Source of the DNA: Molossus alvarezi
Taxonomy: Eukaryota; Chordata; Mammalia; Chiroptera; Molossidae
Assembly: GCA_037176705.1 (NCBI GenBank)
Contig: CM073908.1
Coordinates: forward strand, 132,173,430-132,237,429
Length of the DNA: 64,000 nt
Direction: 5' to 3'
The position numbers were made by a program, and so were the translations under genes. Below the pieces are notes generated by a model. It ran no database searches. It was not told where the DNA came from and saw nothing but the letters and a program-made list of their open reading frames with translations. Below, piece after piece: positions 1 through 12,773 of this stretch (positions are counted from its first letter, which is position 1; every line of letters begins with the position of its first letter).

Positions 1-640
1 GACAGTGTAACTGTAAAGCATTTCCTCTAGTTTAAATATGTCCTTGGCTCTTCTTACACACATGCACGTACATCTTGCAAGTTGGCATTTTTTAAGAATG
101 AGGACAGAAAAACGGGGGTACCTAATTTTGCAAACCAAGAAGTGATATTTCTCCAAGAGATCTGCCATGAAGTTTGCACTGAAAAGTTGTTTTAATCCCA
201 CACAGCCCAGGTTGCTGAAATTCTCAGGTTAATGAAATAACAAGCAATACTAAGTAATGGGGTCAAAATCACCACTAAAACTCATGAGCACATTTGGTCA
301 CGTGCAAACTAGAGCCTCATTCAGAATGGTGGTATTCCTTTCTCTCATTGTCCCTCCTAGCACCTACAGTGTTCCCCTTTTGGCACTATCAGGCTATAAG
401 GGCAACTGGGAAAAGCATGGATCAGTGTGCCCCACCCCCAGTAGAGAAAAATTCACCTCACTCTTATATCTCTGATGTTTTCCTTCATGCCTCATCTGCA
501 AAGTGGCCAGTGTCTGAGTTAATGAAATAGCACTTTTTACACACTACACTTTCCATCCAGGCAGACCCCTGTTAAGAGTCCCACCCTCTTCTGGCCATAT
601 GATCAGTTTTTTCTCTTGTCACAGTTAGTTCACTGTATTG
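1..640. other. unique AT-rich non-coding DNA
   Basis: I recognise no repeat family and no coding exon here. Two overlapping short frames near 257-530 have no family resemblance, and their codons look random. Confidence 0.4.
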
Positions 641-1085
641 ATTCAGCAACTAAATCTTAAGTGCCTATTGTGTGGCAGGCCCTGTGCTACAGGTTACACT
701 TAACCATGTTGTCATCATCCCTAATCGTGTGGTCCCTAAACCTTGGAAAGCTGAGCTCTTAGTAGAAGAGATGGTCAGTTGGACAAGCAACTACAACAAT
801 GCAGACTGTGGTGAACCAGGTAAGAGTGGCCATGAAAGCATACCCAGGGAAGCTGACCTCTTCTACCTAACCATAGACGAGGCTTCTTAGAGGAAGTGTT
901 CCTCAACTGAGACATGAAGGGTGAGTAAGAATGAGTGGAAGGTGGCAGGAATGTTCCAGGCAGGGGCAATGATGTAGGTGAACGTTCAAGGAGCACAAGT
1001 AGGTTGCACTAATTAAACGAAGTTCAATGTGTCTGAAGTACAGAGTTAAAAGAAGCCATGGTTTACTATGCTTCCCTGAACAGCT
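640..1085 (-). repeat. L2-family LINE fragment, antisense
   Basis: The text runs from a typical reversed L2 3' part (a 'gtgcctattgtgtggcaggccctgtgct' type opening near 660) through 'gaggaagtgttcctcaactgagacatgaaggg' wording and 'ggaatgttccaggcagggg' near 950. These are the reverse-complement hallmarks of the ancient mammalian L2 (CR1-clade) element. It is highly diverged, and its edges are approximate. Confidence 0.5.
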
Positions 1086-1179
1086 CATTCTCCTACTCTT
1101 TATAGTGTTTGTTTCCTCAAACTTCAGAGTGCTAATCCAACAATCATTACCTCCCTTTTAATTCTCAGAACATGATATC

Positions 1180-2450
1180 ACCTACTACTTTAAAGACAAA
1201 ATAGAGGCTACCACACAGGAACTCCCTCAACTTTCTGCCACCAAACATGGAAACCTATATACCTCTGAGTGCTGTCCCAACCTGATTCTTTACTGTTGGG
1301 TTGAGGTCTGCCTCCCATCTAAGACCAATCCCTTGATGCTTTGAATCCCATTTTCCTCTAGCCTGCCTTAGAAACTTATTTTTTCATTATTCCTTATTTC
1401 TCTTATTGTATAGTCAACCTTTTCCCTCATATAAATCATTCCCATATGTTTTTAAACATGCTCAAGTTTCTCCCATTTAAAAAATGCCCCCTTCTATCCT
1501 ATATCCTCCAGGCAAATAGTGACCTTGTCTCCATGTTCTGTTTCACAGCAAAACTTCTCCCAAGAGTTGTCTATATTTGTGATGTCCATCCGTTCACCCC
1601 CTAAACATTCTCCAAATCATTCTAACCAGGTTACCACATCTCCACTCCACTGTGTGGTTCACATTGAAGTCACCAATGATATCCATATTGCTAAAGCCAA
1701 AGGGGACATTTTTCAGTCTTCTTCCACTTTGATATTTCAGGAACATTTGACATTGTGATCCAATGTCCTTGGCTTTGCAACACATTCCCTTCTTCTGTTT
1801 TCCTCTTACATTTCTGTTCATTCTTTCTAAGTCTCCTTTTCATAGTTTATCCTCTATCAAGCCATTAAATGTCTGAGTTCTTCAAGACATGGTTTGGGGA
1901 CCTCTTTTCTTCCCAGTACTCCATATAAAATCATAACTATAATTTTGATTACCATCTTTAGTAAATAATTTATAAATCTGTATCTCAGGCCCAAAGATCT
2001 CCTACAGGTTTCAAAATTGTGTATACAGACATTTGCCTACTTGCCATTTCACTTAGTTGTCTGAAATGCACCTCAAACTCTGTATGTCCAAAATTGAACT
2101 CATAACCTTCCTTGCCCTTCATTCTATTCTCACACGCACACTCAAATACATTCCTCTTTAAGCATTTCCTACCTCAGCTAATGGTGCCACTACCCATGCA
2201 CTTTCTAAGCCAGAACTAGAGAAATCATCTTTTACATTTATCCTTCAGTCCTTGCTTCCAATTTATTACTGAATCCAATTAATTTGGCCTCCAAAATATG
2301 TCATGAAACCATACCTTTCTCATCATTTCAGCTGCTACCTTCCCAATCCAAGGTATAACCATCTGTTAACTAGGTCATTACAGTGATCTACACATTAACC
2401 TCACTACATCCCCTCTTACTTTGCTCTATAGATTAATCTTTTCAAAATTC
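1180..2450 (+). repeat. L2-family LINE fragment, sense
   Basis: CT-rich sense-strand sequence includes a degraded reverse-transcriptase stretch near 1690-1760 (remnant of the DLSAAFDTVDH-type motif) and downstream wording near 2060-2110 matching 'cacctcaaactc...tgtccaaaattgaactca', typical of L2 ORF2. Frames are broken throughout. The match rests on remembered family wording, so the borders are uncertain. Confidence 0.55.
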
Positions 2451-2454
2451 AAAT

Positions 2455-2970
2455 CAGGACTTCCATTGCTGGCCAAGTGGAAATAAGCCCACTACAGTCT
2501 CTCCCAATGATTACAACTAAATACTGGTAATACAGTGATTACAGCTAAATACTCTGGATACAAATGCAATCTCCTGAGGACACTGCAAAGTAAACAACAG
2601 CAAGAAAGTATGGGGAAAAAATAAAAGTGTAAAGAAGCAACCAATATGGTAGTGAGTTTCCACATATTTTTGCCTCTTACCTCCCCCAGCTTTGACATCA
2701 GTTACAAAGATGTGCAGTGGATCCAAGCAGCAAAACCTCTGAAAGAAGTCCCATATTTCTGACCAGGGGGCCAGAAAAAGGGGAGCTTACAAATGGAAAA
2801 CTATAGGAGAATTCTTATATTGTTTTCTTTTTCCTCTCCTTGCCTTTCTCTGTAGAGGAACTCAGTCATGGAAATATGTGTTGGCATCATGGACAGCCAA
2901 AACTCCAAGAGAAACTTTTTAGACAGAAAAATTAGAAAAAGAGATCTATAATATTCATACTGTGAGGGGA
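2455..2970 (+). repeat. possible L1 5' region or unassigned repeat
   Basis: This segment lies upstream of the L1 ORF2 remnant that starts near 3335. It shares a loose partial repeat with 3118-3260 (gaccag...cagaaa..agggg..., then tataggag.aattc/tcct). That could be a diverged internal duplication in an old L1 5' UTR. No coding content was recognised. Confidence 0.25.
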
Positions 2971-2974
2971 AAAT

Positions 2975-3090
2975 CTTTTTTCTTTCTCTCCCTCCTCCCC
3001 TTTTCCCTCTCCTCTTCCCTCTCCCCTTCCTCCACCCTTCTCTTCCCTCCTTCCTTTCTCCCCCTCCCCCTCCCCCTCATTCTCTCTCCT
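2975..3090 (+). repeat. polypyrimidine (CT-rich) tract
   Basis: About 115 bases are almost pure C/T, interrupted by a single A near 3032 until the last few bases. C5 blocks recur in the second half (ccccctccccctccccctc near 3060). Such tracts can adopt triplex (H-DNA) structure; that is inference. Confidence 0.85.
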
Positions 3091-3334
3091 AATCACTTTG
3101 TCCCAAGGTACTTACAATCATACAGAAATGCATGGTAGCAGCACAGAAAATTGAAACTTCAAGGGAAATGCTGACTTTCTAGCCAAATGACCAGAAAGAA
3201 GGGCATCTGAGATCCATAGAGTATAGGAGGAATCCTGGAAAGGAAAGAGCTGGAGAAAGGAAGTCCTTAATTTTGTGTATAAATCCTGCATCCATGCATG
3301 CATGGGACAGACCCAAAGCAGCTAGGATGTGGAA

Positions 3335-4870
3335 GACTTGAACAATGTTATCAATCAACTTGACCTAATTAAGATTAATAAGGCACTCTACCCAAAAACA
3401 GCAGATGCCACTCTATACCTATTGCAATGGTTAAAATGAAAAGCTCTTTGACATTGGTCTTGGCAATAAATTTTTTAATATGACACCAAAAGTACAAGCA
3501 ACAAAAGCAAAAACTAAAAAGCTTCTGCACAGAAAAAGAAACTATCAATACAATGGAGACAACCTATGGAACAGGAGAAGATATTTTCAAACCATATATC
3601 AGATAAGGGATTAATATTCAAAATTTATTAAAAAGTTATACAACTCAATAGCAAAAAGATATAATCCAATTTAAAAGCAGACAGAGGCATGGCCGGTGTG
3701 GCTCAGCAGCTGAGCGTCAGTCAGCCCATGCACCAAGAGCTCGTAGGTTCAATTCCTGGTCAGGGCACATGCCCAGATTGTGGGCCCAATCCCAGTGGGG
3801 GGCATGCAGGAGGTGGCCAATCAATGTTCTCTCTCACAAATGTTTCTATCTCTCTCTCCTTCTCCCTTCCTCTCTCTCTAAAATCTATAACAAAAACAAA
3901 AATTTAAGAAAAATAAATAAATAAATAAAAACCGGCAGAGGACCTAAACAGACATTTTCCTAAGAAGACTCACAAATGTCCAACAGACATGAAAAGATGT
4001 TCAACATCACTAATCATCAAGGAAATGCAAATCAAAACCATAATGAGATATCACCTCACACCTGTCAGAGTGGCTATCATCAAAAAGTGAATAAATAACA
4101 AGGATGTAGAGAAAAGACAACCCTTGTGTGCTGTTGTGGTAATGTAAATTGGTGCAACCAATACGGAAGACAGTATGGATATTCTTAAAAAATTAAATAT
4201 AGAGCTATTATATGACCCAGCAATTCCACTTCTGTGTATTTATCCAAAGAAAATGTAAACACTAATTAGAAAAGATATATGCACCTCTGTGTCTGCAGCA
4301 TAATTTACACTAGCCAAGATATGGAAGCAACTTAGGTGTCCATCAGTAGATGAGTGGATAAAGAAAATGTGGTATATATACACAATGGAATATTACTCAG
4401 CAATAAAAACAAATGGAATCTTGCAATTTGTGACAAGATGGATGGACTTAGAAGGTATTATGCTAAGTGAAATAAGTCAGACAGAGGGAAAAAATGCCAT
4501 ATGATTTCACTTATATGTGGAATGTAAAATAAATAAAAAATAAAATAGAAACAGGCCCATAGATACAGAGAACAAACTGGTGGTTGCCTGAGGGGTTTGG
4601 AGGTAGAGGAATGGGTTAAAAAAAAAAAAAAAAAGTTAAGGAAATAAGAGGTACAAACTTCCAGTAATGAGTTAAATAAGCCATGAGGGTATAGTATATA
4701 GGACAGGGAATATAGTCAATAGTAGCATAATAATTTTGCACAGTAATAAATGGCTACTAAACTTATTGGTAGCATCATAAGGCATATGTGTCAAATCAAC
4801 ATGTTGTACACCTAGAACTAATATAATATTCATTGTATGCAAACTATACTTTAATTTAAAATTTTTAACT
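3335..4870 (+). mobile_element. old LINE-1 fragment, ORF2 to 3' UTR, with internal deletion
   Basis: The left part carries an L1 ORF2 phrase (tatcaatcaacttgacctaatt near 3349). It then jumps to the ORF2 C-terminal part (aaaagcttctgcacag near 3518) and runs through 'atatcacctcacacctgtcagagtggc' into the 3' UTR with 'tatgctaagtgaaataagtcagacag' and the tail near 4850. Reading frames are destroyed by indels. A Ves SINE (3688-3927) splits it. An A run at 4619-4635 lies inside the 3' UTR. Confidence 0.8.
3688..3927 (+). mobile_element. Ves SINE (gtgtggctcag subtype)
   Basis: tRNA-derived head GGCCGGTGTGGCTCAGCAG with a B-box-like ggttcaattcc, body 'gggcacatgcccag', CT-rich stretch and an A/AAAT-rich tail. 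Imperfect target duplication: aaaagcagacagagg (3673-3687) against aaaaccggcagagg (3928-3941). It is inserted in an L1. Confidence 0.9.
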
Positions 4871-6860
4871 AAACTTTTAATCTAACTGTAAGAAGTGATG
4901 GGAAGATATAAGTCCTAACAAACGTAAAAATTCTAGTGAGCCAACCCTAGAAAGATGGGTCCCTTTTATTGTGTTTCCTTGGTTACCACTAAAAATTGGT
5001 GAAAGACACTTGGGAACAGTCAGATTTAATGGAAAAGATGTGACAAGACAAGACTGAATTTACCTCAGATAGAGATAGACAGACAATGTCAATTTCATGA
5101 TCCCACTCTTCCCAATTTATACATTTCACCAATGCATAAATGACTTAAAAGAAAGATGCATAAAATTTTGGCTTCCATATGATACTCCCATAAACGTTAG
5201 ACAACTATGTATTAATACAGATTACCATCTCATCTGGTTTTCTAATATTGCTCTCCTAAGGCATTTTAGAGGGTCAGTGGCTTTTCAATTCTTTAAATCA
5301 TTCCTGCCAACATGATAGCTGTTAGAAGCCTAAATCTGCCATGTTCCGTTCCTTGGTAAAAATGTAAATCTTTCCAAACATATTGATTTTATCATTGTAA
5401 AAGCAGAGCATACTGTCTGGCATTTTGCAAGGCTCTAAGTCACATTGTGTGATGGGAATTTTAAAGAGAGATGCCTCCACTTTGCCCATCATTTATCATT
5501 TCTTTCTTCTGGACAAATGAAATGGTCCTGGACAGTGTACGAGATCATACCTGGGATACACCAAAGGTACTGGCCATTCTTTTAAGAAGACATCAGAATT
5601 AGGAGCCCATGTGACACACAGCACTGTGACACTATGGACAACAGAACTGCTGAATTTGGGGGCAGAATTGAATGTCAATCAATGTCTGTTTCCTTTTTGG
5701 ATGAAGAAAGATGATGCTAAGTTGTTCTTTTTCCTGCCTTTCCCAGAAAGATGAGTGAAAAGGTAGCATGTCATAGTTAACAACACTCTCAGATCCATTA
5801 CTCCTGACCTAGCATCTGAGAAAGGTAAATTATTTCACTGATTAGAAAATGAATCTTGAAAATGCAAGAGCTGTACAGAATAGTGGCCCAGAATTGCACA
5901 GGTATTTGAATGAATGCTGAGAAACAAATTCATTCAAAATTACAACCTGTGAAAATGTACTATTAAAGATGTGGTTTTGGTTCAATAATCATCATTGATA
6001 TTATCAATATTCTTTCATGGTATTAAATGTGAGAATAGTTTGGAATTTAAATATGCACATTTTAAGAAATTAGAAATCTAGCTCAATTCAAATCAATCCA
6101 TAGGGATGGCTATGCCTTATTTCTATAAATGAGCCCGTTTTATGATTGAGGTAGTCATATCTCAATATTATAACAAAGTTGAAGAGAAGCTGTAAGAGTG
6201 AAATGTTGATAGTGATGGCCATACTGACATTTCTATAATATATTGGATGTGATAATATAGGGAATTAGTTGCTCCCTGGGTATAAGGTAGACACTTTGAG
6301 AGGTGCATTAACTTGTTCAGTCTACTAGTGTACCATTTAGTAAATTGTATCTCCAGGGCATTAAATAGCATCATAATGGTCAGCAACAAAGTTAGGAAAA
6401 TGGGAAATGTATTATCTGCTGTGCCAAGAGTACTTCATTCACCCCATGAAACCTGGCCCAATGATTCTTTAATCCAGTGTGTTGAGAATTACTAATTTGG
6501 TGCACAAAATGTGTACAGTATATACCTTTGCCTTTGGTGCACTGAGATAAATATTCCTTTTATAGATATTTCCACATTTAACACCTAGGAAAGACATTAG
6601 ACCACAAAAACTGAGCAAGAGATGGTTAGAAGTAATTGTATATTGTTTCTAACTTATCTCAGTCAGTCATCCCTTTCACCTTCCCTCTTTTGTGGAGGAA
6701 GCTATAAGATTATTTTCTCAGATTCTTTCCTCATTCAGTGAGGACCTAACCCCCCAAAATGAACCAGTTTACAAACATCACCCAACAAACACGACCACAA
6801 AGAAACTTCAGGGAATACCAGTAGCAATTGTGCTGCTTGCCTTAATTCAAGTTATTAAAT
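4870..6860. other. unique AT-rich DNA, no gene seen
   Basis: About 2 kb without a recognisable repeat or exon. The stretch around 5920-6060 is rich in ATTA/ATAATCATCATTGATA-type motifs and could be conserved non-coding sequence, but nothing in the sequence alone proves it. Confidence 0.4.
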
Positions 6861-7027
6861 AGCCCTGACTAGTTTGGCTCAGTGATTAGAGTGTCAGCCT
6901 ATGGACCAAAGAGTCACGAGTTTGATTCCCAGTCAATGGCATGCGCTGGGGTTGCAGGTTCAATCCCCAGCCCCATTCAGGGTTGTTCGGAGGCAACCAA
7001 TTGATGTGTCTCTCTCACATCAATGTT

Positions 7028-7064
<37 letters not shown>

Positions 7065-7161
7065 TCCTCCCTCCCTCCCTCCTCCCTTCCTTTCACTCTC
7101 TCTAAAAATCAATGGAAAAAATATCCTCAGGTGAAGATTAAAAATAATTAATTAAATTAAT
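6861..7161 (+). mobile_element. Ves SINE with expanded CT tract
   Basis: Starts gccctgactagtttggctcag. The body includes gatgtgtctctctcacatc and then a long (CT)n/(CCCT)n tract at about 7027-7105, followed by the usual 'aaaaatcaatgg' tail. Target duplication ttattaaat is at 6852-6860 and 7162-7170. Confidence 0.92.
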
Positions 7162-7399
7162 TTATTAAATCTACACTGAGACATGTCAAATCACAGTTAT
7201 TTCATGGTTTACCAATGAATGTCAGATAAATAGAAAACAAAGATCAAATATAGCTCAGGTGAATTAAAAAGAAAACAGATAGGAGTAAGATTACAAATGA
7301 AAAAAACATTCTGGACAGTCTTCATACTGAAGTTATATGGGTGGCCTAGGATAGGGATTCAGATAAGAAAACCAAGGCAAGCAATGGAGTTGTAGAGTC

Positions 7400-7550
7400 A
7401 GAATTCTCATACAAGATGAGGCCTCAGAGAGCCCCATTTTCAATCCCATCATTTATCAAATGAGGAAGTTGAGGGGCAGAACAACTTGTTCAAAGTCACA
7501 TGGATTACCAGTTACAATGATACAGTGATAGGCCTAGAAGTTCATATTAG
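7400..7550 (-). repeat. MIR SINE fragment, antisense
   Basis: Reversed MIR core: 'tcaaatgaggaagttgaggggcagaacaacttgttcaaagtcacatgga' matches the antisense order of the MIR conserved centre. Diverged, edges approximate. Confidence 0.65.
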
Positions 7551-7559
7551 TTGTGTCTT

Positions 7560-8890
7560 TTTCTCTTTAGCATTAAACAATGGCAATGAAATGAATAAAT
7601 TAAGGATATTGTTTCCCAGTCCTAGAAAAGCTGATCTGTTCTTCTGACAGGGTTTGAAGACCTCATCTCCTTCAAGAGCACCATCCCATGCCAGAAATAG
7701 AATGAAAGGGTAAAAAATAAAAAAAAAGGTGTGTAATACATCTCTATTTATCCATATCTTTAAAACATAATTGCAACATTAGCAAATTCCTTGAAATGAA
7801 CTCAACTCCTGCATAAGACAAAGCAGTTTTATAGCTTTGCTGCTGTAATGTGTATTTAGCCCAGGAAAACAAATAAAATAATACTGTTCTGTGAACAGAG
7901 CCACCAGATTGTATTATTTAATATTACTGAAAGATGATAGTCATTTTTGCAAGTGGCATCTGGCCAAGATTGCGGGTCTCAAAGAGTGTCTCAACTGTGC
8001 TCAATCACTGTGTCTCCCTCTATTAAAAAACCGTATTGAGATTTCTAGAACCCAAAACAATCAATCTGGTTGATTAATGAAAAATTTTTAAACCTTTTGT
8101 TTTCCTGGCACTGGCTCTCAAAAAATTAGATACTCATTTCCTCCTCCATTTGTGGTTGATAGGAAAGAGAGCGATTTAGTGATAAATATTTATTATCTTC
8201 CAATTTCTGTCTCCCTTCTGGTGGGGTTATTGCTTTATTCAGTTCCAGAGCTGAGAAAAATGTCTGCCATGTCATTAATCATAAACAAACCTGGAGTATG
8301 TGTGCAATAATGAATTAAGCTCATCCCAGCCCATCTGTGCATCACTATTCACAGGAATCTTGTCAAAACAAGGTCCTGCAGAATCCACAGGTCCTTCGTC
8401 CTCTCATTATGGAAGTAATCTGTGGGAGGAGGCAAGTGAAACTGTAAAATATTATTATACAAAGTGAGTAACCTCTTTTCCCAAAGAAGTATCTGGCAAT
8501 AAAGCAAAATTCTAGCTATTGTTGCCTCAGGGTTCAGCGGGGGTGGGGGGAGCGGGCAGGGGGGATCACCAAGGCTCATTTGATCTTGGAGAATCAATGG
8601 AGCAGCTTCACAATGGAAATTAAACAGCTGGAGAGGGGCACAGATCAGTCTGGACTTGTTAGTTTTCTCCATCTCTTGGCCAATTTAGAATGGTTCCCTC
8701 AATGTGCTGATAAACCTTTCCAAACTGCTTTGTAAAAATTTCACTAACAACATTTCTACTGTTTCTCTTCATTAATTGTTCTCCAGTAAACAGCACTGTA
8801 TGCATTTATTATTCTGACAATAAACTTATCTTCTCTTCTACAAAAAGGCCTTCCACATTACCTTACTTATTGCTAACATAACAGATTGCC
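7560..8890. other. unique DNA, possible conserved non-coding segment
   Basis: No repeat or exon recognised. TAAT/ATTA motifs are frequent around 7900-8300 (for example tgtcattaatcataaacaaac near 8270). A minus-strand open frame at 8349-8672 (107 codons) is proline-rich by chance from a G-run (8529-8563), resembles no family I know and is not called a gene. Confidence 0.35.
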
Positions 8891-8895
8891 TAACC

Positions 8896-9053
8896 CATGT
8901 TTCTCAAACTTTAATGAGCATACACTCGAATCCAGTTAAAATGCAGATTCTGATTCAGCGGGTCTGAGATGGCACTCAACATTCTGCATTTCTAGCAAGC
9001 CCTGGAGTGATGCATTGTTGCTGTCTTTAGACCTCCCTTTGGGCAGCAAGATC
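8896..9053 (+). repeat. MER5A-like hAT-Charlie MITE
   Basis: Reads 'gtttctcaaactttaatgagcat', then 'gcagattctgattcagcgggtctgag' and 'tctgcatttctagcaagccc', the characteristic order of MER5A. The terminal repeats are eroded. Confidence 0.75.
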
Positions 9054-9059
9054 GTAAAT

Positions 9060-11570
9060 GATTTCTCTCTCCCCTTGGAATTTCAAAGAGTCAGTCAAAG
9101 ACAATAAATTAAGAAGCCCACAAAAACAAAGCCAATATATATATTTCAAAATATTTTAAAATAGATGAATTTGATGTTTTCATCCAGGGTTGCCTTTCAA
9201 CATATTTCTCTTTAAATTATAATAACCTATGACGGGACATACAGAGAAGTCCCACAAGCTAATGAAGTGAAATATCAAAGTGCTCCTATGAATGGAACCA
9301 CTATAAAAGGGTTCCACTGTTTGTTGTCAGTATGACTTCTCCTCATTTAAATCGGAAGCTCCCTAAAGCTACGATGTCTACTATTCTGTCTTAATAGGCC
9401 CTCACTTAGCATGTTGTCAAATCCAGTCCAATCAACATTACTGAATACCTACTGTACGATCAGCACCATGCTGAGCACTGGAGATGCTGAAAGGAATAAG
9501 AAAACATCAACATGCTCTCAGTGAGTTTAGCAGCAAGTATACAAGACTCTTTGAATCACTTAAATAGCATTGTTAGAAAGCTAAAGTCAACACTAGGCAG
9601 GCAAGATCATCTTATGATATAAAGGTAAATATATTCATGTCTAATTCTGGTATTTTAAATGCAAATCTTCTCCAGTGTAAGCTCCACGCAACTTTTTGAA
9701 TTCTTTGGAAACTATAAATAAACTTCAAGAACCATAATTTTTTGTGAATCCAATGCTTTCTCATGCCTTTTATATACCAATAAGTGACAGCATTTCAACT
9801 GACCAGATATAAACAAATGAGAAAAATGAAAATAACAAAAAAATATATTCTTAATTCTTGAGAAAGTTTGATAGCTCTAAGATAGATGAATTCTATACGA
9901 CTGAAGTGGAAAACTTTCACTATCAAAAGATGTTTTCTCCTACTTATTATTTAGCAGTCCAGTCACACCAAGGTTAAAAATATAATTTCCATATTCCCAT
10001 CTAAAGGGACTCAATCAAGCAAGACTCCTTTCAACCCTCACTGGGACAGGAAGGAACAGATGTAAAAACATCTGCCCTGCTTCAAAATGATGAAAATACC
10101 ACCGTGATATCAAAGACAGCTCTGGGTCACTCCACAAAAGTCTCTAGTCTCAACATGAAAATGTCTCATCGACTGTCATTGTGGTGAAAATCAAGAATGA
10201 TACAGAGTAACATTTTAATTATCAATCTGAAAGCCTAGCTATTGGTCTTCTGTGTTCCATCTCACAGCATTAGCACTGATATCCTTAATTGATGCTTCCT
10301 TATGTGCCTTTTGGGGGACTGAAAAAAATGCATAAATACTTGATTTTTTGGTGCAGCAACAGTGACATCCAGTGGGTAGCAAGATTAACCCCAAAATTCT
10401 GTGTAAGCTCAATGAATGAGGATTAGGATATTCCCCAAAATGTTTTTGGTTATTCATGGTCACTTAGTATAAGAACCATACATTTTTAACATCCCTGGAT
10501 AACAATCTATTTAGTTGTTATAGTAGTCAATAGACCAAGCAAAGTTGCATCTTGTCTAACTGACCAAGATGCTGCTACAGTTTCTTCCCAAGTCAAAGCC
10601 ACTCATTGTAACAATAGAAAGTATTATTCAAAAAAGTCATATTAAATTAATTTTACAAATAACATTCTTTCCACATTTGCTTAGATTCTCAGTAAGTTAT
10701 TTACTTTAACCTGGTTTACCACATAAGATGCTTCCCATTACAAAACTTCCTAAAATTTAAAGGAAAAATGTAATTACTAGGTTTTCTTCATGTACATTTT
10801 CTCTACTTATAAATATACTTATATATTTAAATAGATATATTTAAAATAAATCTGCACCTCTTATTGAGTTGATGGCTAATAGAATCATATAACACAAATA
10901 CAATATTCCTGAATTTTTTTACTTTATTTCAGTAATCTGTTTCTATCACTACTACATGCCATTGCTCACATTTCAGTTTTAAGTCATTAGATGTACTTCA
11001 ATCTAACTTCTGGCAAACAGACACCACAGAAGTATAACAGCTTTGGAAAAAATAATTGCTCCACAGAAATTAATCCCTCAGGCTTAGTGGAAAAAAGTTA
11101 ATTACCTAGACCCTGAAAACCTATCAGAAGAGACATTGATATTGCTGAAATTCCTCTGAAAGTAGAACTAGATTTTAAGGTGGTTTGTGGAGGAAAAGAA
11201 AGAGACCAGTGAATCCAGTTCATTAGCACTTTGCCAGAAAGAAAGCTGGGGCTATGAAACAAAATAAATAGAGTACTCATCAATTCATCTGTGTACACCC
11301 CCAAAAAAGTGATCAGCCAAAAAATAAAATCAGATTTGCCATATAGAAAAATAAAAATCTATACAGTTTTAAAAGCAGCAGGAAGCCCAGAATTCCTAGG
11401 TCCTGTTTTCAACACAACAGGTTTCATGAGGCATTGGAATAGACACATCAAAACTTCTAGACAAACTAAAATGACCATGTATGGTGCACATGCAAAAAAA
11501 GCAAAGAAACTCAGAATAATGCTTGGAAACAAAAATTAAGGGTCACCCCTAAAACATTTAGTCTGCTAAG
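9060..11570. other. mostly unique DNA with a small L2-like piece
   Basis: About 9420-9530 reads 'tgaatacctactgtacgatcagcaccatgctgagcactgg', a reversed L2/MIR-type end. The rest is AT-rich sequence without recognised repeats or exons. Frames at 10239-10463, 11098-11304 and 11291-11539 look random. Confidence 0.4.
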
Positions 11571-11572
11571 CC

Positions 11573-11880
11573 CACACTATACAATATGGTAGCCACCAAT
11601 TTACGTATGGCTATTGAGTATGTGAAATGTGGCCAATCCAAATTGAGATATGCTGTAAGTATAAAATGCACACTGGATTTTGAAAACTTAGAATGAAAAA
11701 AATATAACTAATAACTTGCATATTGATTGCATGTTATAATGATAACATATTGAATGCATTTAATTAAGTAAAATATATTATCAAAATTATTTTACCTGGT
11801 CCTTTTTACGTTTTTAATATGGCTATTAAAATGATTAAAATTACATATGTGGTTTGCATTATATTTCTGTTAGACAGTGC
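11573..11880. repeat. ancient DNA-transposon-like MER repeat
   Basis: Common mammalian repeat wording 'acaatatggtagccacc', 'tatggctattgag', 'gtgaaatgtggccaatcc' through 'tttctgttagacagtgc'. The two ends (cacactatacaatatgg and the complement of tctgttagacagtg) look like weak inverted termini. I cannot name the family with confidence. Confidence 0.6.
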
Positions 11881-12099
11881 TTCTATGAAAAAATATGCAA
11901 TAATGAACATGTTACTTCACATAAAAAGCTCCATCATCATTTTATATACCATCCCATTTTAATACATTACTCTAATCCTCAACTGTCCTGACCTTCTCTC
12001 TTGCCTTTTCAAATTCATATACATGATTTAAATATATTTTAAATTCATGATTACTGGTTCTGTTAATATCCATTGGTTATATAGGCACAATATAAATAC

Positions 12100-12320
12100 A
12101 GAGGCATAATTCAGTGGTTAAACTTGCAGATTCGGAAACCAAACTGGCCAAATTCAAATCACAGGTCTGCCCCTTACTAGCTGTATTAACTATAGGCAAG
12201 TTATTAAAATCTTTTTGTGTCTCAGTTTCCTCAAATGTAAAATGAGAATAACAATAGAATTATTGAGGGGATAAAAGAAGTTAATACATTAAATAATTCC
12301 CAACAATTAGAAAACATTAT
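12100..12320 (+). repeat. MIR SINE, sense
   Basis: Contains 'taattcagtggttaaacttgcagattc', 'cccttactagctgtattaactataggcaagtta' and 'gtctcagtttcctcaaatgtaaaatgagaat', the standard MIR order. Nearly full length. Confidence 0.85.
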
Positions 12321-12428
12321 TATTAATTATACAGTTGATTTACCCCTTAGTATCAACAGCTTAAAAGGAAACAATGAACACATGATATTTTCAAATATTC
12401 TTGGAACTTTTAAGAAGTATTAACTATA

Positions 12429-12667
12429 ACCCAGGCCTTTTTGGCTCAGCGATTAGAGCATCAGCCCTCGGACCAGAGATCCTGGGTTCAGTTCCCACTA
12501 AGGGCACGTACCTCGGTTGCAGTTTGTCCCTGCCCCAGTTGGGGCCATGTGGGTGGCATCCACTCAATGTGTCTCTCTCACATTGATGTTTCTCTCTTTC
12601 TTCTCCCCTCTCTCCTTCCCACTCTACCTGAAGGATGAAAAATTAAAAAACAAAAAACCTGCGGACC
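12429..12667 (+). mobile_element. Ves SINE with perfect 16-bp target duplication
   Basis: Head 'ggcctttttggctcagcg', B-box-like gggttcagttcc, 'gggcacgtacctcggttgcag', CT-rich part and A-rich tail. AGAAGTATTAACTATA flanks it at 12413-12428 and 12668-12683, showing L1-type target-primed insertion. It lies tail-to-tail with the antisense copy at 12774-13015. Confidence 0.95.
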
Positions 12668-12773
12668 AGAAGTATTAACTATATATTTAAATTTTCATCA
12701 TACTCCTCAAGTAATATGATTTATATATTAATTATTCCTAAAGAAATAAGTCACTTACTATATTGACTATTTC

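Noticed and set aside
3688..3770. tRNA-gene-like A and B boxes
   Set aside because: They belong to a Ves SINE head, and the cloverleaf is not intact; the same holds for all the other Ves heads, so no tRNA gene is called.
8349..8672. 107-codon proline-rich minus-strand frame
   Set aside because: The proline run comes from a G-rich patch at 8529-8563; no family resemblance, no splice or promoter support.
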